Shown here piece after piece: positions 45,111 through 53,711 of a DNA stretch of 64,000 nucleotides (position 1 is its first letter; every line of letters starts with the position of its first letter). Source of the stretch: Zooshikella sp050749885. Its GTDB lineage: Bacteria > Pseudomonadota > Gammaproteobacteria > Pseudomonadales > Zooshikellaceae. The notes under the pieces are model-generated. The model was not told the DNA's origin and did not search any database. It worked only from the letters and a program-made list of their open reading frames with translations. The position numbers and the translations under genes were made by a program. The stretch spans positions 186,001-250,000 of the forward strand of contig NZ_JBOIUB010000003.1 in the NCBI RefSeq assembly GCF_050749885.1. The letters are read 5' to 3'.

Positions 45111-45651
45111 AAAATATACTCTAAAAAGGATTATATCCTTCACGAATCATTTTTATACCCATAGGGCACGAGGGGGTTGTTATCAGCCTTCTACAGTTAT
45201 TTACTGTACTAACAGCTGCAGATTAAAAGCTTATCAATCATAACACTGCTTTACAGATTTAATCTGTGATTAGGTGTTCGCTGCGTTTAATACACATCCA
45301 CTTTCAACAAAAAACTTCTTATTTTCACAAAAAATACAACAAACAAACCAGCAACACTATTTTGTAACGATGTGTTATATCAAATTAACAGTTCAATACG
45401 AGGCATTACAATTTTATTTGAACTTGCTATACCTCAATCATAATTAGATAAACACCTGTGGTATTTCGATGTACGCCAGTGGTAAACAAAAGCGGGAGAA
45501 TGCACGTCGTACTGTTTAGCGCAAGGATACGTCAGCTATCTTGACAAACAGCAGCTTCCAAGGTCTGATATGATCGTTTTTATCATCTTCTTACGTTTCA
45601 AAAAACTGTTAGCTACTCAGTGATAAAGTAAGAAATAAAGGAGTTAAAACA
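45111..45651. other. 541-base divergent intergenic region
   Basis: It lies between the zinc-ribbon gene and the YbaK-like gene. It holds the repeat above and an AT-rich stretch; no gene or terminator is seen. Confidence 0.5.
45137..45187. repeat. dispersed repeat, copy 2
   Basis: Copy of the element at 1199-1250, in the same orientation and again just upstream of a minus-strand gene. Differences are single-base changes and one base fewer in the A/T stretch. Confidence 0.6.
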
Positions 45652-46152
45652 GTGTTGTCGCTAGAACAAATTTATCAATATAACCTTACCTTGCTCAATA
45701 AAGCAGAAATTCCGTTTGAACAATGGGAACATGAGCCTATTTTAGATTTTGAAACAGATGCCCGTATTGCAAAAACGCTTGGCTGGAGCGCAGCACCGAC
45801 TAAAAGCTTATTTCTCAAGCTAAAAGGTGGCAACTATTGTGTTTTTTTAACGCATAGAGACCAACGACTTGATGCCAAACTCATTAAGCATGTCATTGGC
45901 AAACGTCCAGCCATTGGTAGCGACACTGAAATGACAGACGTCACTGGTTGCGTTCCTGGGGCATTATGTCCTTTTGGTTTACCCAGTGAAATTCCCCTGA
46001 TTGTCGATCCTTTACTCACAACATTTCAAGACATTATGTATACACCAGGCAAACCCGAAATAACCATTGCTTTTTCAGGCGCAGCTCTACCTAACTTATT
46101 AGAACACCTTGAAAATCAGACCATGTGGTTACCTGATACTTCCATTAAATGA
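45652..46152 (+). CDS. YbaK/ProX-type aminoacyl-tRNA deacylase
   Basis: A 166-residue YbaK/EbsC-fold protein, the family that hydrolyses mischarged aminoacyl-tRNAs. It starts at GTG (45652) with GGAG about 9 bases upstream. The catalytic Lys region reads AAPTKSLFLKLKGG near residue 50, and GCVPGALCPFG near 100 forms the substrate pocket. Sequence is closest in style to the PrdX/YbaK group. Which tRNA it edits is unknown. Confidence 0.82.
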   Translation: MLSLEQIYQYNLTLLNKAEIPFEQWEHEPILDFETDARIAKTLGWSAAPTKSLFLKLKGGNYCVFLTHRDQRLDAKLIKHVIGKRPAIGSDTEMTDVTGCVPGALCPFGLPSEIPLIVDPLLTTFQDIMYTPGKPEITIAFSGAALPNLLEHLENQTMWLPDTSIK

Positions 46153-46177
46153 CTGTACCCTTAGCAAAAAATATAAA

Positions 46178-46480
46178 TTAACCGCCAGCAATAGCCCCAA
46201 TAATTAAAAAAGGCTCTCTTCCCTGCGCGATTGCATCAGGAAGTGGCTTGTCTGGTGGTTGATGTGATATATCGATTCCACAAGCAAAAAAGCGAACTCT
46301 CGGCCTTCGTTGTAACGTCACATGATCTCGGATTGTACCACTCAGCATAGGATAATTTTTTTCTAAAGCGCTTAAAATAGTATGCTGAGTAACCTCTCCC
46401 ACCATATCTAAATACACGTTAGAATCACAGTGCGCCAATAACTGTAAATGATGAGGTAATGCGACACAGACTTTCGCCAT
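46178..46480 (-). CDS. MoaD/ThiS-like ubiquitin-fold protein
   Basis: A 100-residue protein ending in IIGAIAGG, the diglycine tail that sulfur carriers and ubiquitin-like proteins need for adenylation. The rest fits the beta-grasp fold but not classical MoaD or ThiS. A partner E1-like enzyme (MoeB/ThiF) is not in the window. It follows the BNR-repeat gene on the same strand after 31 bases, a pairing I have seen in several bacteria. A role in sulfur transfer or protein conjugation is possible but untested. Confidence 0.7.
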   Translation of the reverse strand: MAKVCVALPHHLQLLAHCDSNVYLDMVGEVTQHTILSALEKNYPMLSGTIRDHVTLQRRPRVRFFACGIDISHQPPDKPLPDAIAQGREPFLIIGAIAGG

Positions 46481-46511
46481 AAAAAAGTATGCTCACTGAC
46501 ACGTTGCTTGT

Positions 46512-47693
46512 TTATGCTATTGTTTGTACTTCCACTGAAAGTACTGCAGGCAAATCTCGTACAATAGGCTGCCAACTATCACCGGCATCGGCTGAAACAT
46601 AAACTTGTCCTCCCGTCGTACCAAAATAAATTCCACACTGCTGAAGCGAGTCTACAGCCATCGCATCACGTAATACATTCACATAGCAGTGTTGTTGTGG
46701 CAAACCATCAGTCAGTGCTTCCCACTGGTTACCGCCAGTGCGACTTCTATAAACACGAAGCTTACCTTCAGGGGGATAATGTTCTGAATCACTTTTTATG
46801 GGAATGACAAAAATCGTTTCGGGTTCATGGGCATGCACCACAATGGGAAAACCAAAATCTGAGGGTAAATCGCCACTGACCTCATACCAAGAATCACCCG
46901 CATTATCACTGCGCATAACATCCCAATGTTTTTGCATAAATAATACGTCAGCTTGCGAAGTATGAAAGGCAATACGATGAACACAATGCCCTACTTCCGC
47001 GTCTGGATCAGGAATATAGTCTGACTTAAGTCCTTGATTAATAGGCTTCCAGCTAATACCACCATCATCTGTGCGAAATACACCTGCTGCAGAAATGGCC
47101 ACAAAAATCCGTTTGTCATTGTTAGGGTCTAGTAAAATAGTATGAAGACACATACCACCCGCCCCAGGTGACCAGTTTGCCCCTGAACATGCTCTTAGTC
47201 CTGCAAGTTCCTGCCAGGTCTGTCCGCCATCAGTCGATTTAAATAATGCCGCATCTTCCACTCCCGCATAAATCGTATCAGGGTCAGTGAGAGAAGGCTC
47301 TAAGTGCCATACACGCTTAAATTCCCAAGGATGCTGGGTACCATCATACCACTGATGTGTCGTCAATGGTTTGCCTGTAACTGATGAGGTGTCATAAGCA
47401 AATTTATTGCTCTCGCCTTTTGGCATTCCTTCTTCAGTAATCATAGACTCACCTGGTGGTGTACCTGGCTGCTCCCAGGTTTTACCTCCGTCACTTGAGC
47501 GTTGAATAACCTGTCCAAACCAACTACTGGTTTGTGAAGCGTAAAGTCGATTTGGGTCCACTGAAGAACCTTTCAGGTGATAGATTTCCCAACCACCAAA
47601 CAAAGGGCCTTGAATTTCCCAGCGTTGACGGGCGTCATTTGATGTTAATATAAATGCACCTTTTCGAGTGCCAACTAATACCCTCACTTTCAT
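46512..47693 (-). CDS. BNR/sortilin-like beta-propeller protein
   Basis: A 393-residue beta-propeller. Asp-box (BNR) repeats are visible: SSDGGKTWEQPG near residue 65, STDGGQTWQELAG near 165, TDDGGISWKPI near 215, SDNAGDSWYEVSG near 260 and SADAGDSWQPIV near 375. There is no signal peptide, so it is probably cytoplasmic. Databases often label such proteins exo-alpha-sialidase, but I see no catalytic sialidase residues (Arg triad) to support that. It is cotranscribed with the MoaD/ThiS-like gene. Confidence 0.82.
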   Translation of the reverse strand: MKVRVLVGTRKGAFILTSNDARQRWEIQGPLFGGWEIYHLKGSSVDPNRLYASQTSSWFGQVIQRSSDGGKTWEQPGTPPGESMITEEGMPKGESNKFAYDTSSVTGKPLTTHQWYDGTQHPWEFKRVWHLEPSLTDPDTIYAGVEDAALFKSTDGGQTWQELAGLRACSGANWSPGAGGMCLHTILLDPNNDKRIFVAISAAGVFRTDDGGISWKPINQGLKSDYIPDPDAEVGHCVHRIAFHTSQADVLFMQKHWDVMRSDNAGDSWYEVSGDLPSDFGFPIVVHAHEPETIFVIPIKSDSEHYPPEGKLRVYRSRTGGNQWEALTDGLPQQHCYVNVLRDAMAVDSLQQCGIYFGTTGGQVYVSADAGDSWQPIVRDLPAVLSVEVQTIA

Positions 47694-47829
47694 TCACGAT
47701 CTCCACAATACGTCAGGATTATTCTTTGACCTGTAATCATGATCATTTAAAAATGAGGGTATAAAATTGACGTTGCGTGCTTAGAAATAAAATATGAAGA
47801 ACGTATTAACCTTGCTCTCAGGAAGCAAT

Positions 47830-48339
47830 TTACTCCTGGTTTTTAAATAAATTATCTAAATAGTGAAAATTTTGATCAAGCAATCCCACTAATACACTTT
47901 TACCATCGCTTGCTACGCGTAATTCACCATATGCAGCCTCACTGAGCAAGCTTGCCTTACCTTCCTCAAATAAATAACTTTCAGCCCCCAACTTTACATG
48001 TCGCCCATAACGGCGGTAGTGTAATAATAATTCACCTTGCTGTAGAGACTGACCTGGCTGGTATATACCGACAAAAGACGCCACATGTTGTTTATCCAGG
48101 CGAATAACCAATTGCCCTTCTGAAGCTAATTGCTTTATAGGCACTTCACTGAGTAATGCATATCGCAAACGCATGTAGTCACCCTGCATCAGTGAGCGTG
48201 GATCAACCGGTGCTAGCGCTAATCGGACCTGTAGCCCAGCAGCAAGTACCTGTTCCTTTTGGAAAATACTCCAATTGACTGCGACCATGACCAGCAACCA
48301 GCCAGCCACTATACCCCAGCGCTGAAGCGGACTGATCAT
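47830..48339 (-). CDS. GDYXXLXY domain membrane protein
   Basis: A 169-residue protein with an N-terminal transmembrane helix (residues about 8-25) and the motif QGDYMRLRYAL near residue 52, which defines the GDYXXLXY family. It is last in a minus-strand operon after DUF2157 and DUF4401 genes, overlapping the previous one by four bases. This triad is widespread and its function is unknown. Confidence 0.88.
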   Translation of the reverse strand: MISPLQRWGIVAGWLLVMVAVNWSIFQKEQVLAAGLQVRLALAPVDPRSLMQGDYMRLRYALLSEVPIKQLASEGQLVIRLDKQHVASFVGIYQPGQSLQQGELLLHYRRYGRHVKLGAESYLFEEGKASLLSEAAYGELRVASDGKSVLVGLLDQNFHYLDNLFKNQE

Positions 48340-49394
48340 ACATCATGCTCCTTGAAAAAAAGACCTAATAGCCAACACACTAACAACATTGCACTGCCAC
48401 TGGCCATTAATAAATAGGATTTATTTAACAACGAAACTTGTAAGTTGTAATAAAACAAACTTAAAAAAACTGCTAAAAAAAGATAAGCAATCACTTTCAA
48501 TAGCCTGTCCGATAAGATATAAGCCAATATCAGTATAAATAGTGAAAGCAATAATCCTGAGTTTGCAAAAAGCGCCAGAATAACACACGAGATCACCACG
48601 ATATAAAACCAAGGTTGGTTCCAGGGTGTATCTGTACTGATATGCAATGCTAATAATAACAAGCCAACCGCCATTCCTATACGAAAAGCCGGTTCTATTG
48701 CTATAGCAATGACCGCTAAGCTGGAATCAAAGTTAGGTACCCAAATGGGTAAAAGTACACTCACTGGCAGTAATATCGATACTGCATAGGCTAACGGCAA
48801 TAATGCGGGCAACGGCCTTAAGCCAATAAAAAAAAGTAACTGTAATAATAGTAACAACCATGTCCAGACAATGAGTGCCATATGACTTGGCTCATCATAG
48901 AGCCAAATAAAAACTAATATTCCCAGAAGTATTGGCTGAATAAAGCGAAATGAATTACTCGCCACAAAAGGATAACTCATCCCCGTCAGTAAGGCTTGCA
49001 TAACAATGACAGGTAATAACGTTTCAGTTCCCCAAAACTCACCCATGCCAAAAAGTACAAGTCCATTCCCCGCAATACTCAATGCTAAAGCCAAATGACG
49101 AAAAAAAATACGATGGGTAGAATTAATCCAAAAAATAGCTCCCATTAACAGCAATAAGCCGTAACCCACGGCATTCATGCCTTTGTCAAACAAACCTGCA
49201 ACTAACAAGCTAGAGAGAAAGAATAATGCGGCTATCCACCCACTCACAGCAATCAAAATTCGAAAGATCAGTGGGTCCTGAGGCTGCTGGCTTTGTTCAA
49301 GCACTTTTAATGCATGCAGTTGCTGCTCTTCTGAAAGCTGTGAGCTAAGTTCTGGTGATGCAAACAGCGCCTGATAACTTTCGTAGATTTTCAC
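48336..49394 (-). CDS. DUF4401 membrane protein
   Basis: A 352-residue inner-membrane protein with about ten hydrophobic helices from residue 45 on. The soluble N-terminus and LFEVSGWIAALFFL-like start (FRILIAVSGWIAALFFLSSL) match DUF4401. Its ATGA overlaps link it to both neighbours. It is the middle gene of the DUF2157-DUF4401-GDYXXLXY operon. Role unknown. Confidence 0.85.
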   Translation of the reverse strand: MKIYESYQALFASPELSSQLSEEQQLHALKVLEQSQQPQDPLIFRILIAVSGWIAALFFLSSLLVAGLFDKGMNAVGYGLLLLMGAIFWINSTHRIFFRHLALALSIAGNGLVLFGMGEFWGTETLLPVIVMQALLTGMSYPFVASNSFRFIQPILLGILVFIWLYDEPSHMALIVWTWLLLLLQLLFFIGLRPLPALLPLAYAVSILLPVSVLLPIWVPNFDSSLAVIAIAIEPAFRIGMAVGLLLLALHISTDTPWNQPWFYIVVISCVILALFANSGLLLSLFILILAYILSDRLLKVIAYLFLAVFLSLFYYNLQVSLLNKSYLLMASGSAMLLVCWLLGLFFKEHDV

Positions 49395-50449
49395 GCTTTT
49401 GCCTCCTTGCGCATCAATCGTGCCTGACTACGTAAAATAAAAACCAACAGCGAAATAGTCGTCACAATCAACAAACCAAAGAAAAACAGTTTTGATGTAT
49501 CTGTTAGCTGCATATCCGACACTTGGTGTAGCAACCAAATCAGCACCACCACGGTCATTTGCAATGATGTTATGGTTAGTCCATAAATATGTTTACTGAT
49601 AAAACGGTAAAAAATAATCATGATACACGACAGTACCAGCCAAATTATCGCGACCCACCACGTTTGGCTAGTAACATGGTAATCATCGATGACGATTTTC
49701 AAGGCCGGAATAGCCATCACACTAAACATCACCGCCATATAAAACCAATGTAATTTTGCCGCGAGTACTGACGTCCGTAACTGTCTGTTATTCACCAGCA
49801 TTAAGAAACCTGCCAATACCGCCATACTCAACCAACGAAAATCATTCCATCCATCAAACTGAATAGACAACACTTGTTCCCAAAATAACCAACAGGCAAT
49901 TTCACTCACCACAAACCACACCACCCACGGTGCAGCTAATCGTGCAAAAATAACCCAGGGTAACGTGACGGCAGACCATGACAAAAACAAGGTATAAGCA
50001 TCAGCACCTATTTGGTATATTTGGCCAAAGACAGCGAATAAAACACCCGTAAGTACAACAGCTGATGTAAGTAATATTTGTCGAACGGTATGTGAAAATC
50101 GCGAAACTAAAGACAACAATGCCGTTAAAGACACACCGGCTTCCAACACCCCCAACTTGCCAAACCGATGGAGATCCTGCCAGTTGTACGCAAAAAAGAA
50201 CATAATACCCACCAGTAACAGTATGCTACCGATCAACATTAAATGTCGTTCAGCCCAACGCGTCCAATAATCCTCTGGCCTGACCATATCCAAAGCCTGA
50301 TAGTATACTTGACGAGGTAAGGCACCTTGTTGAAATAAGTGATGAAGCTGTTCAGGTGTAGGCGATGTTGAATTTGTTGAAGTGGTCATTGATGAAGTTG
50401 AAGTCATAGTTTTATTGACAATCTTAATGTCTGCCTTTGACGCTGCCAT
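49391..50449 (-). CDS. DUF2157 membrane protein
   Basis: A 352-residue inner-membrane protein. A soluble Ser/Thr-rich N-terminus leads to the DUF2157 motif YWTRWAERHLMLIGSILLLVG near residue 60, then about ten helices. Start is uncertain: GTG at 50476 or ATG at 50449. I choose the latter because a GAG lies 9 bases upstream. It is first in the triad operon, whose products probably form one membrane complex of unknown function. Confidence 0.82.
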   Translation of the reverse strand: MAASKADIKIVNKTMTSTSSMTTSTNSTSPTPEQLHHLFQQGALPRQVYYQALDMVRPEDYWTRWAERHLMLIGSILLLVGIMFFFAYNWQDLHRFGKLGVLEAGVSLTALLSLVSRFSHTVRQILLTSAVVLTGVLFAVFGQIYQIGADAYTLFLSWSAVTLPWVIFARLAAPWVVWFVVSEIACWLFWEQVLSIQFDGWNDFRWLSMAVLAGFLMLVNNRQLRTSVLAAKLHWFYMAVMFSVMAIPALKIVIDDYHVTSQTWWVAIIWLVLSCIMIIFYRFISKHIYGLTITSLQMTVVVLIWLLHQVSDMQLTDTSKLFFFGLLIVTTISLLVFILRSQARLMRKEAKA

Positions 50450-50810
50450 GTTAACCAGCTCAACTACTCTCGTCACCAGGAAGATAAGCTAAGCTGTAAC
50501 TAGAACACAGAGTATTTTGTTAAGTAGTGCTTGAACTGTTGGTGTTACACAAAAAGTATTGCAAAATAGTTCACATTTCACTGAACTATCTTGATCCACT
50601 ACTATTGTCGATAGGTTAAATTCATCAAGCTACATGCTCAGCGAAGGAATTTAGGAAAGAAGCTGGATCTTCGTTCTAACTATTTCGCAAACATGTATCT
50701 TCAGGAAGTAACTCAACGCGAGTTAGGGATCAGGGTGATAGGACTCCCCACCAGCGGGATGCAACAAAGAAAGCTTGGCATACAATTTACCCTTTGGAGC
50801 ATTATTGGCA
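50450..50810. other. 361-base divergent intergenic region
   Basis: It holds the promoters of the DUF2157 operon (minus) and the solute-binding protein gene (plus). No gene, hairpin or repeat stands out. Confidence 0.4.
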
Positions 50811-51575
50811 ATGAAGTTTTTAGCCACCATTTTCTTAATCTTGATCACCTGCAATAACGCGTGGGCTGCTGTTCGCAAAGTACGCATTTGTTCAGATCGA
50901 GGCCTGTGGTACCCGTTCATGATAACTGAGCGTGGTGAAGCGAAGGGCATGCATGTTGATATTATCCGCATGGCCATGAAAAATATGGACGTTAAACTGG
51001 AAATTACCCCTTTGCCATGGAGTCGCTGTTTACGTGACGCTAAAAAAGGACGCTATGATGGTGTCGCAACGGCATCTTATAAAGACGAGCGTGCCGAGTT
51101 CCTGATTTACCCCCCTGATGCTAAAACAGCGGTAAAATCGCAGTTCCGTGTATCACAAGTAGAGTATGTCGTCGTCACCACCTCCGATAACAACTATGAG
51201 TACAATGGTGATATGAAAACGATTCCACAACCCGTCAGAACACCAAAGGGGTACTCTATTGCAGATGACTTAAAAGAAGCAGGACTTTTTGTCAGCGCAA
51301 CAGCCTTAGGGGATAAGCAAACTTTACAAAATCTGCTGCGCGACCAAAAAGGTTCGGTTGTGACAATCCCTAATGTTATACAACACCTGAGTAAAACGCC
51401 GGCCTTTTCGGGAAAACTAAAAATAAGTAAAACCCCTATTAAATCAAAGTCCTATTTTTTAGCATTTTCTAAACAAAGCCGACTCACCCTGGATGAAATG
51501 AATCAAATCTGGAGTGAAATCGCTAGAATTCGTGAAGACAGCGCAATTATGACTCAAATTGCTGAGAAGTATTAA
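50811..51575 (+). CDS. periplasmic solute-binding protein (SBP_bac_3)
   Basis: A 254-residue family 3 solute-binding protein. The signal peptide runs to about residue 20 (FLATIFLILITCNNAWA). The mature protein begins with KVRICSDRGLWYPF, and MHVDIIRMAMKNMDVKLEIT follows. PWSRCLRDAKKGRYDGVAT is a typical sensor or amino-acid binding stretch. No permease or ATPase is adjacent, so it may feed a signalling protein such as the nearby chemoreceptor or sensor and not a transporter. ATG at 50811 has a GGAG some 12 bases upstream. Confidence 0.85.
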   Translation: MKFLATIFLILITCNNAWAAVRKVRICSDRGLWYPFMITERGEAKGMHVDIIRMAMKNMDVKLEITPLPWSRCLRDAKKGRYDGVATASYKDERAEFLIYPPDAKTAVKSQFRVSQVEYVVVTTSDNNYEYNGDMKTIPQPVRTPKGYSIADDLKEAGLFVSATALGDKQTLQNLLRDQKGSVVTIPNVIQHLSKTPAFSGKLKISKTPIKSKSYFLAFSKQSRLTLDEMNQIWSEIARIREDSAIMTQIAEKY

Positions 51576-51910
51576 CACTTACTCTCCATTACCCACCAAC
51601 CATTACCCGCCAAGTGCCTTATCAGGCATTTGGCTTCCTGCCTTTTTTATCATTAGTTTTCATCCTCGTATTATTTTTATTTCACTTAGGCGTTTTTGTA
51701 CTAGACTGGAATACAAAGTCACTCATCAGTGATGATGGTAAAAACAAACGATTTAGCTAGATTGACGATAAGAGCAATAGTAGCCATCGTGCTCGTGGGG
51801 ATTACGCTTAACAGGGGATTGGTAGTCAGCCATTTGATTCACCTAAGGACAGGGACATAACCCCCAATAGCCACAATTGATTTTGAGGCAATGTTCGCTA
51901 GGTGTAGGCT
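51576..51910. other. 335-base intergenic region
   Basis: It contains the terminator at 51624-51648 after the solute-binding protein gene, and the leader of the chemoreceptor gene. No gene seen. Confidence 0.45.
51624..51648 (+). terminator. intrinsic terminator
   Basis: Stem AGGCA/TGCCT with a 10-base loop and six T. An alternative stem AAGTGCCT/AGGCATTT overlaps it. Confidence 0.55.
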
Positions 51911-53443
51911 ATGTCCATATATCCAAAAAGTATTCGTGCACGCCTGATTTTAGAATTTACTGTCGTAGTGACGGTAGTGTTAGCCCTCTTTGGTTACTAT
52001 AACTACAGCCGAACTGCATCCCAGCTGGAAGAAAACTTAACCCAGCAAGCCAAAGCAACGATTGAGCGTCTCTCCGTCAGTTTACCTGGTCCTATTTGGA
52101 ACTATGAACCCGAGTTTATTGATAAAAACGTTTTGTCTGAAATGCAGGCTGACTTTATTAGCGGTATTAGCGTTAAGTCCAAGACTGAGGTTTTGGCCTT
52201 GTTCGTCAAAGATGAAGCCAGTGAAATCGTTAAGTCAAAAGCCTTACCCAAAGTGTTTTCAGAGAAACTAACCGAAACGCTACTTTTCAATGATGATGGA
52301 GAACTACAAGAAGTTGGAACCGTTGAAATATTCGTGGATGACTCAAAAATTCAGGAGATATTACAAGGTGTCCTCATGCGCCAAATCATCCAGGCGCTCA
52401 TTCTCGATGTACTGATTGCATTATTGATATTTTTTATCATCATGCGCATTGTCCTTAAGCCAATCAATCAAATTGGTACAGCCATAAATGATATAGCCAG
52501 TGGTGAAGGTGATCTCACCCAACGGTTAGACACTAACTCAGCGACAGAGATCAGCGCGTTAGCGGAAGGTTTCAACGGTTTCGTTGAAAACTTACAAACC
52601 ATAGTTACCGAGCTGTTTTCCCTGTCTGAAAAACTCCAATCAACGGCCTTAGAAAGTCGCCAGATTATTGATGAAACCTCTGAAGGTGTTCTTAATCAAC
52701 AAACCAAAATTGACATGGTAGCGACTGCAACGTCAGAAATGTCCCAATCCATTGGTAACGTGGCCAATAATGCAAATGCAGCCTCTGAGTCGGCCTCAGA
52801 TGCCAATCATAAGGCAGAAGAAGGCAATAATATCGTTAATCAAGCCGTTACCGTCATTCAGTCTCTAGCGAATGAAATTACTTCCGTTACCCAGGCGACT
52901 CAACAACTCATTACCGAAGGTGAAAACATCGGAACAGTGCTGGATGTCATCAAAAGTATTTCAGAACAAACCAACTTATTAGCCCTGAATGCAGCTATTG
53001 AGGCAGCTCGTGCAGGAGAAGCAGGACGAGGTTTTGCAGTCGTTGCGGATGAAGTGCGTACCCTTGCTCAAAAAACCAATGAATCCACTGACGAGATTCA
53101 CCAAAGCATCCTTAACCTACGTTCTTGCAGTGAAACGGTTGAAAAAGGCATTGTCAATCTGGAACACCATGCTTCCAGTGGCGTCACCAAAGTCTCTGAT
53201 GCCGGTGAAGCCATCAATAAAATTCTGGAAGCCGTTAATACCATTGCTGAAATGAACTCACACATTGCTGAAGCTTCTCAAGAGCAAAGCTCAGTAATCA
53301 GTGAAATCAATGAAAACATCGTCAACATTTCAATGGTTGCTGAAGAAACAGCTGAGCGAGCTAAGGAAACCGGCGAGAAAAGTGGTGAGGTTGAAACGTT
53401 AGCCAATAATATTCGAGACATGATGAGCCGCTTTAAAATATAA
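51911..53443 (+). CDS. methyl-accepting chemotaxis protein
   Basis: A 510-residue chemoreceptor. TM1 (residues about 12-30) is followed by a periplasmic domain of about 125 residues, TM2 near 160-180, a HAMP linker and a long coiled signalling domain. The hairpin tip motif EQTNLLALNAAIEAARAGE and GRGFAVVADEVRTLAQKT are intact near residues 355-395. It binds CheA/CheW and methylates on Glu/Gln. The ligand of the small sensor domain is unknown. A terminator follows at 53494. Confidence 0.94.
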   Translation: MSIYPKSIRARLILEFTVVVTVVLALFGYYNYSRTASQLEENLTQQAKATIERLSVSLPGPIWNYEPEFIDKNVLSEMQADFISGISVKSKTEVLALFVKDEASEIVKSKALPKVFSEKLTETLLFNDDGELQEVGTVEIFVDDSKIQEILQGVLMRQIIQALILDVLIALLIFFIIMRIVLKPINQIGTAINDIASGEGDLTQRLDTNSATEISALAEGFNGFVENLQTIVTELFSLSEKLQSTALESRQIIDETSEGVLNQQTKIDMVATATSEMSQSIGNVANNANAASESASDANHKAEEGNNIVNQAVTVIQSLANEITSVTQATQQLITEGENIGTVLDVIKSISEQTNLLALNAAIEAARAGEAGRGFAVVADEVRTLAQKTNESTDEIHQSILNLRSCSETVEKGIVNLEHHASSGVTKVSDAGEAINKILEAVNTIAEMNSHIAEASQEQSSVISEINENIVNISMVAEETAERAKETGEKSGEVETLANNIRDMMSRFKI

Positions 53444-53493
53444 ACTAAACAGCAAAACCATAGGCTCTAAATAAAAGAACAAACCCAACCTTT

Positions 53494-53517
53494 GCAGCCT
53501 CCGGGCTGCATTTTTTT
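53494..53517 (+). terminator. intrinsic terminator
   Basis: Stem GCAGCC/GGCTGC with loop TCCG and seven T, about 50 bases after the chemoreceptor stop. Confidence 0.85.
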
Positions 53518-53648
53518 ATCTCGATTTTCTCATTACCTTTTGCTTTCTATCTTTAGCGACAAGAATTAGCAGGCCCCAAGGGTCCCGTAACGTTATAAAA
53601 GCTACTTTCTAAAACACCCTTGTCCAATAATATCTGCATAATACCTTC

Positions 53649-53676
53649 GAACACGCTGTGAATCCTTCACTGGAGG
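53649..53676. repeat. dispersed repeat, copy 2
   Basis: Shares CTGTGAATCCTTC and CTGGA with 43859-43886. This copy lacks the hairpin that follows the first. Confidence 0.5.
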
Positions 53677-53711
53677 CTGAGGTTTATCAAGATAGTTGTC
53701 TGCAGAAAGGA

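Noticed and set aside
46512..47693. Sialidase function for the BNR protein
   Set aside because: Asp boxes alone do not make a sialidase. No signal peptide and no arginine triad could be found.
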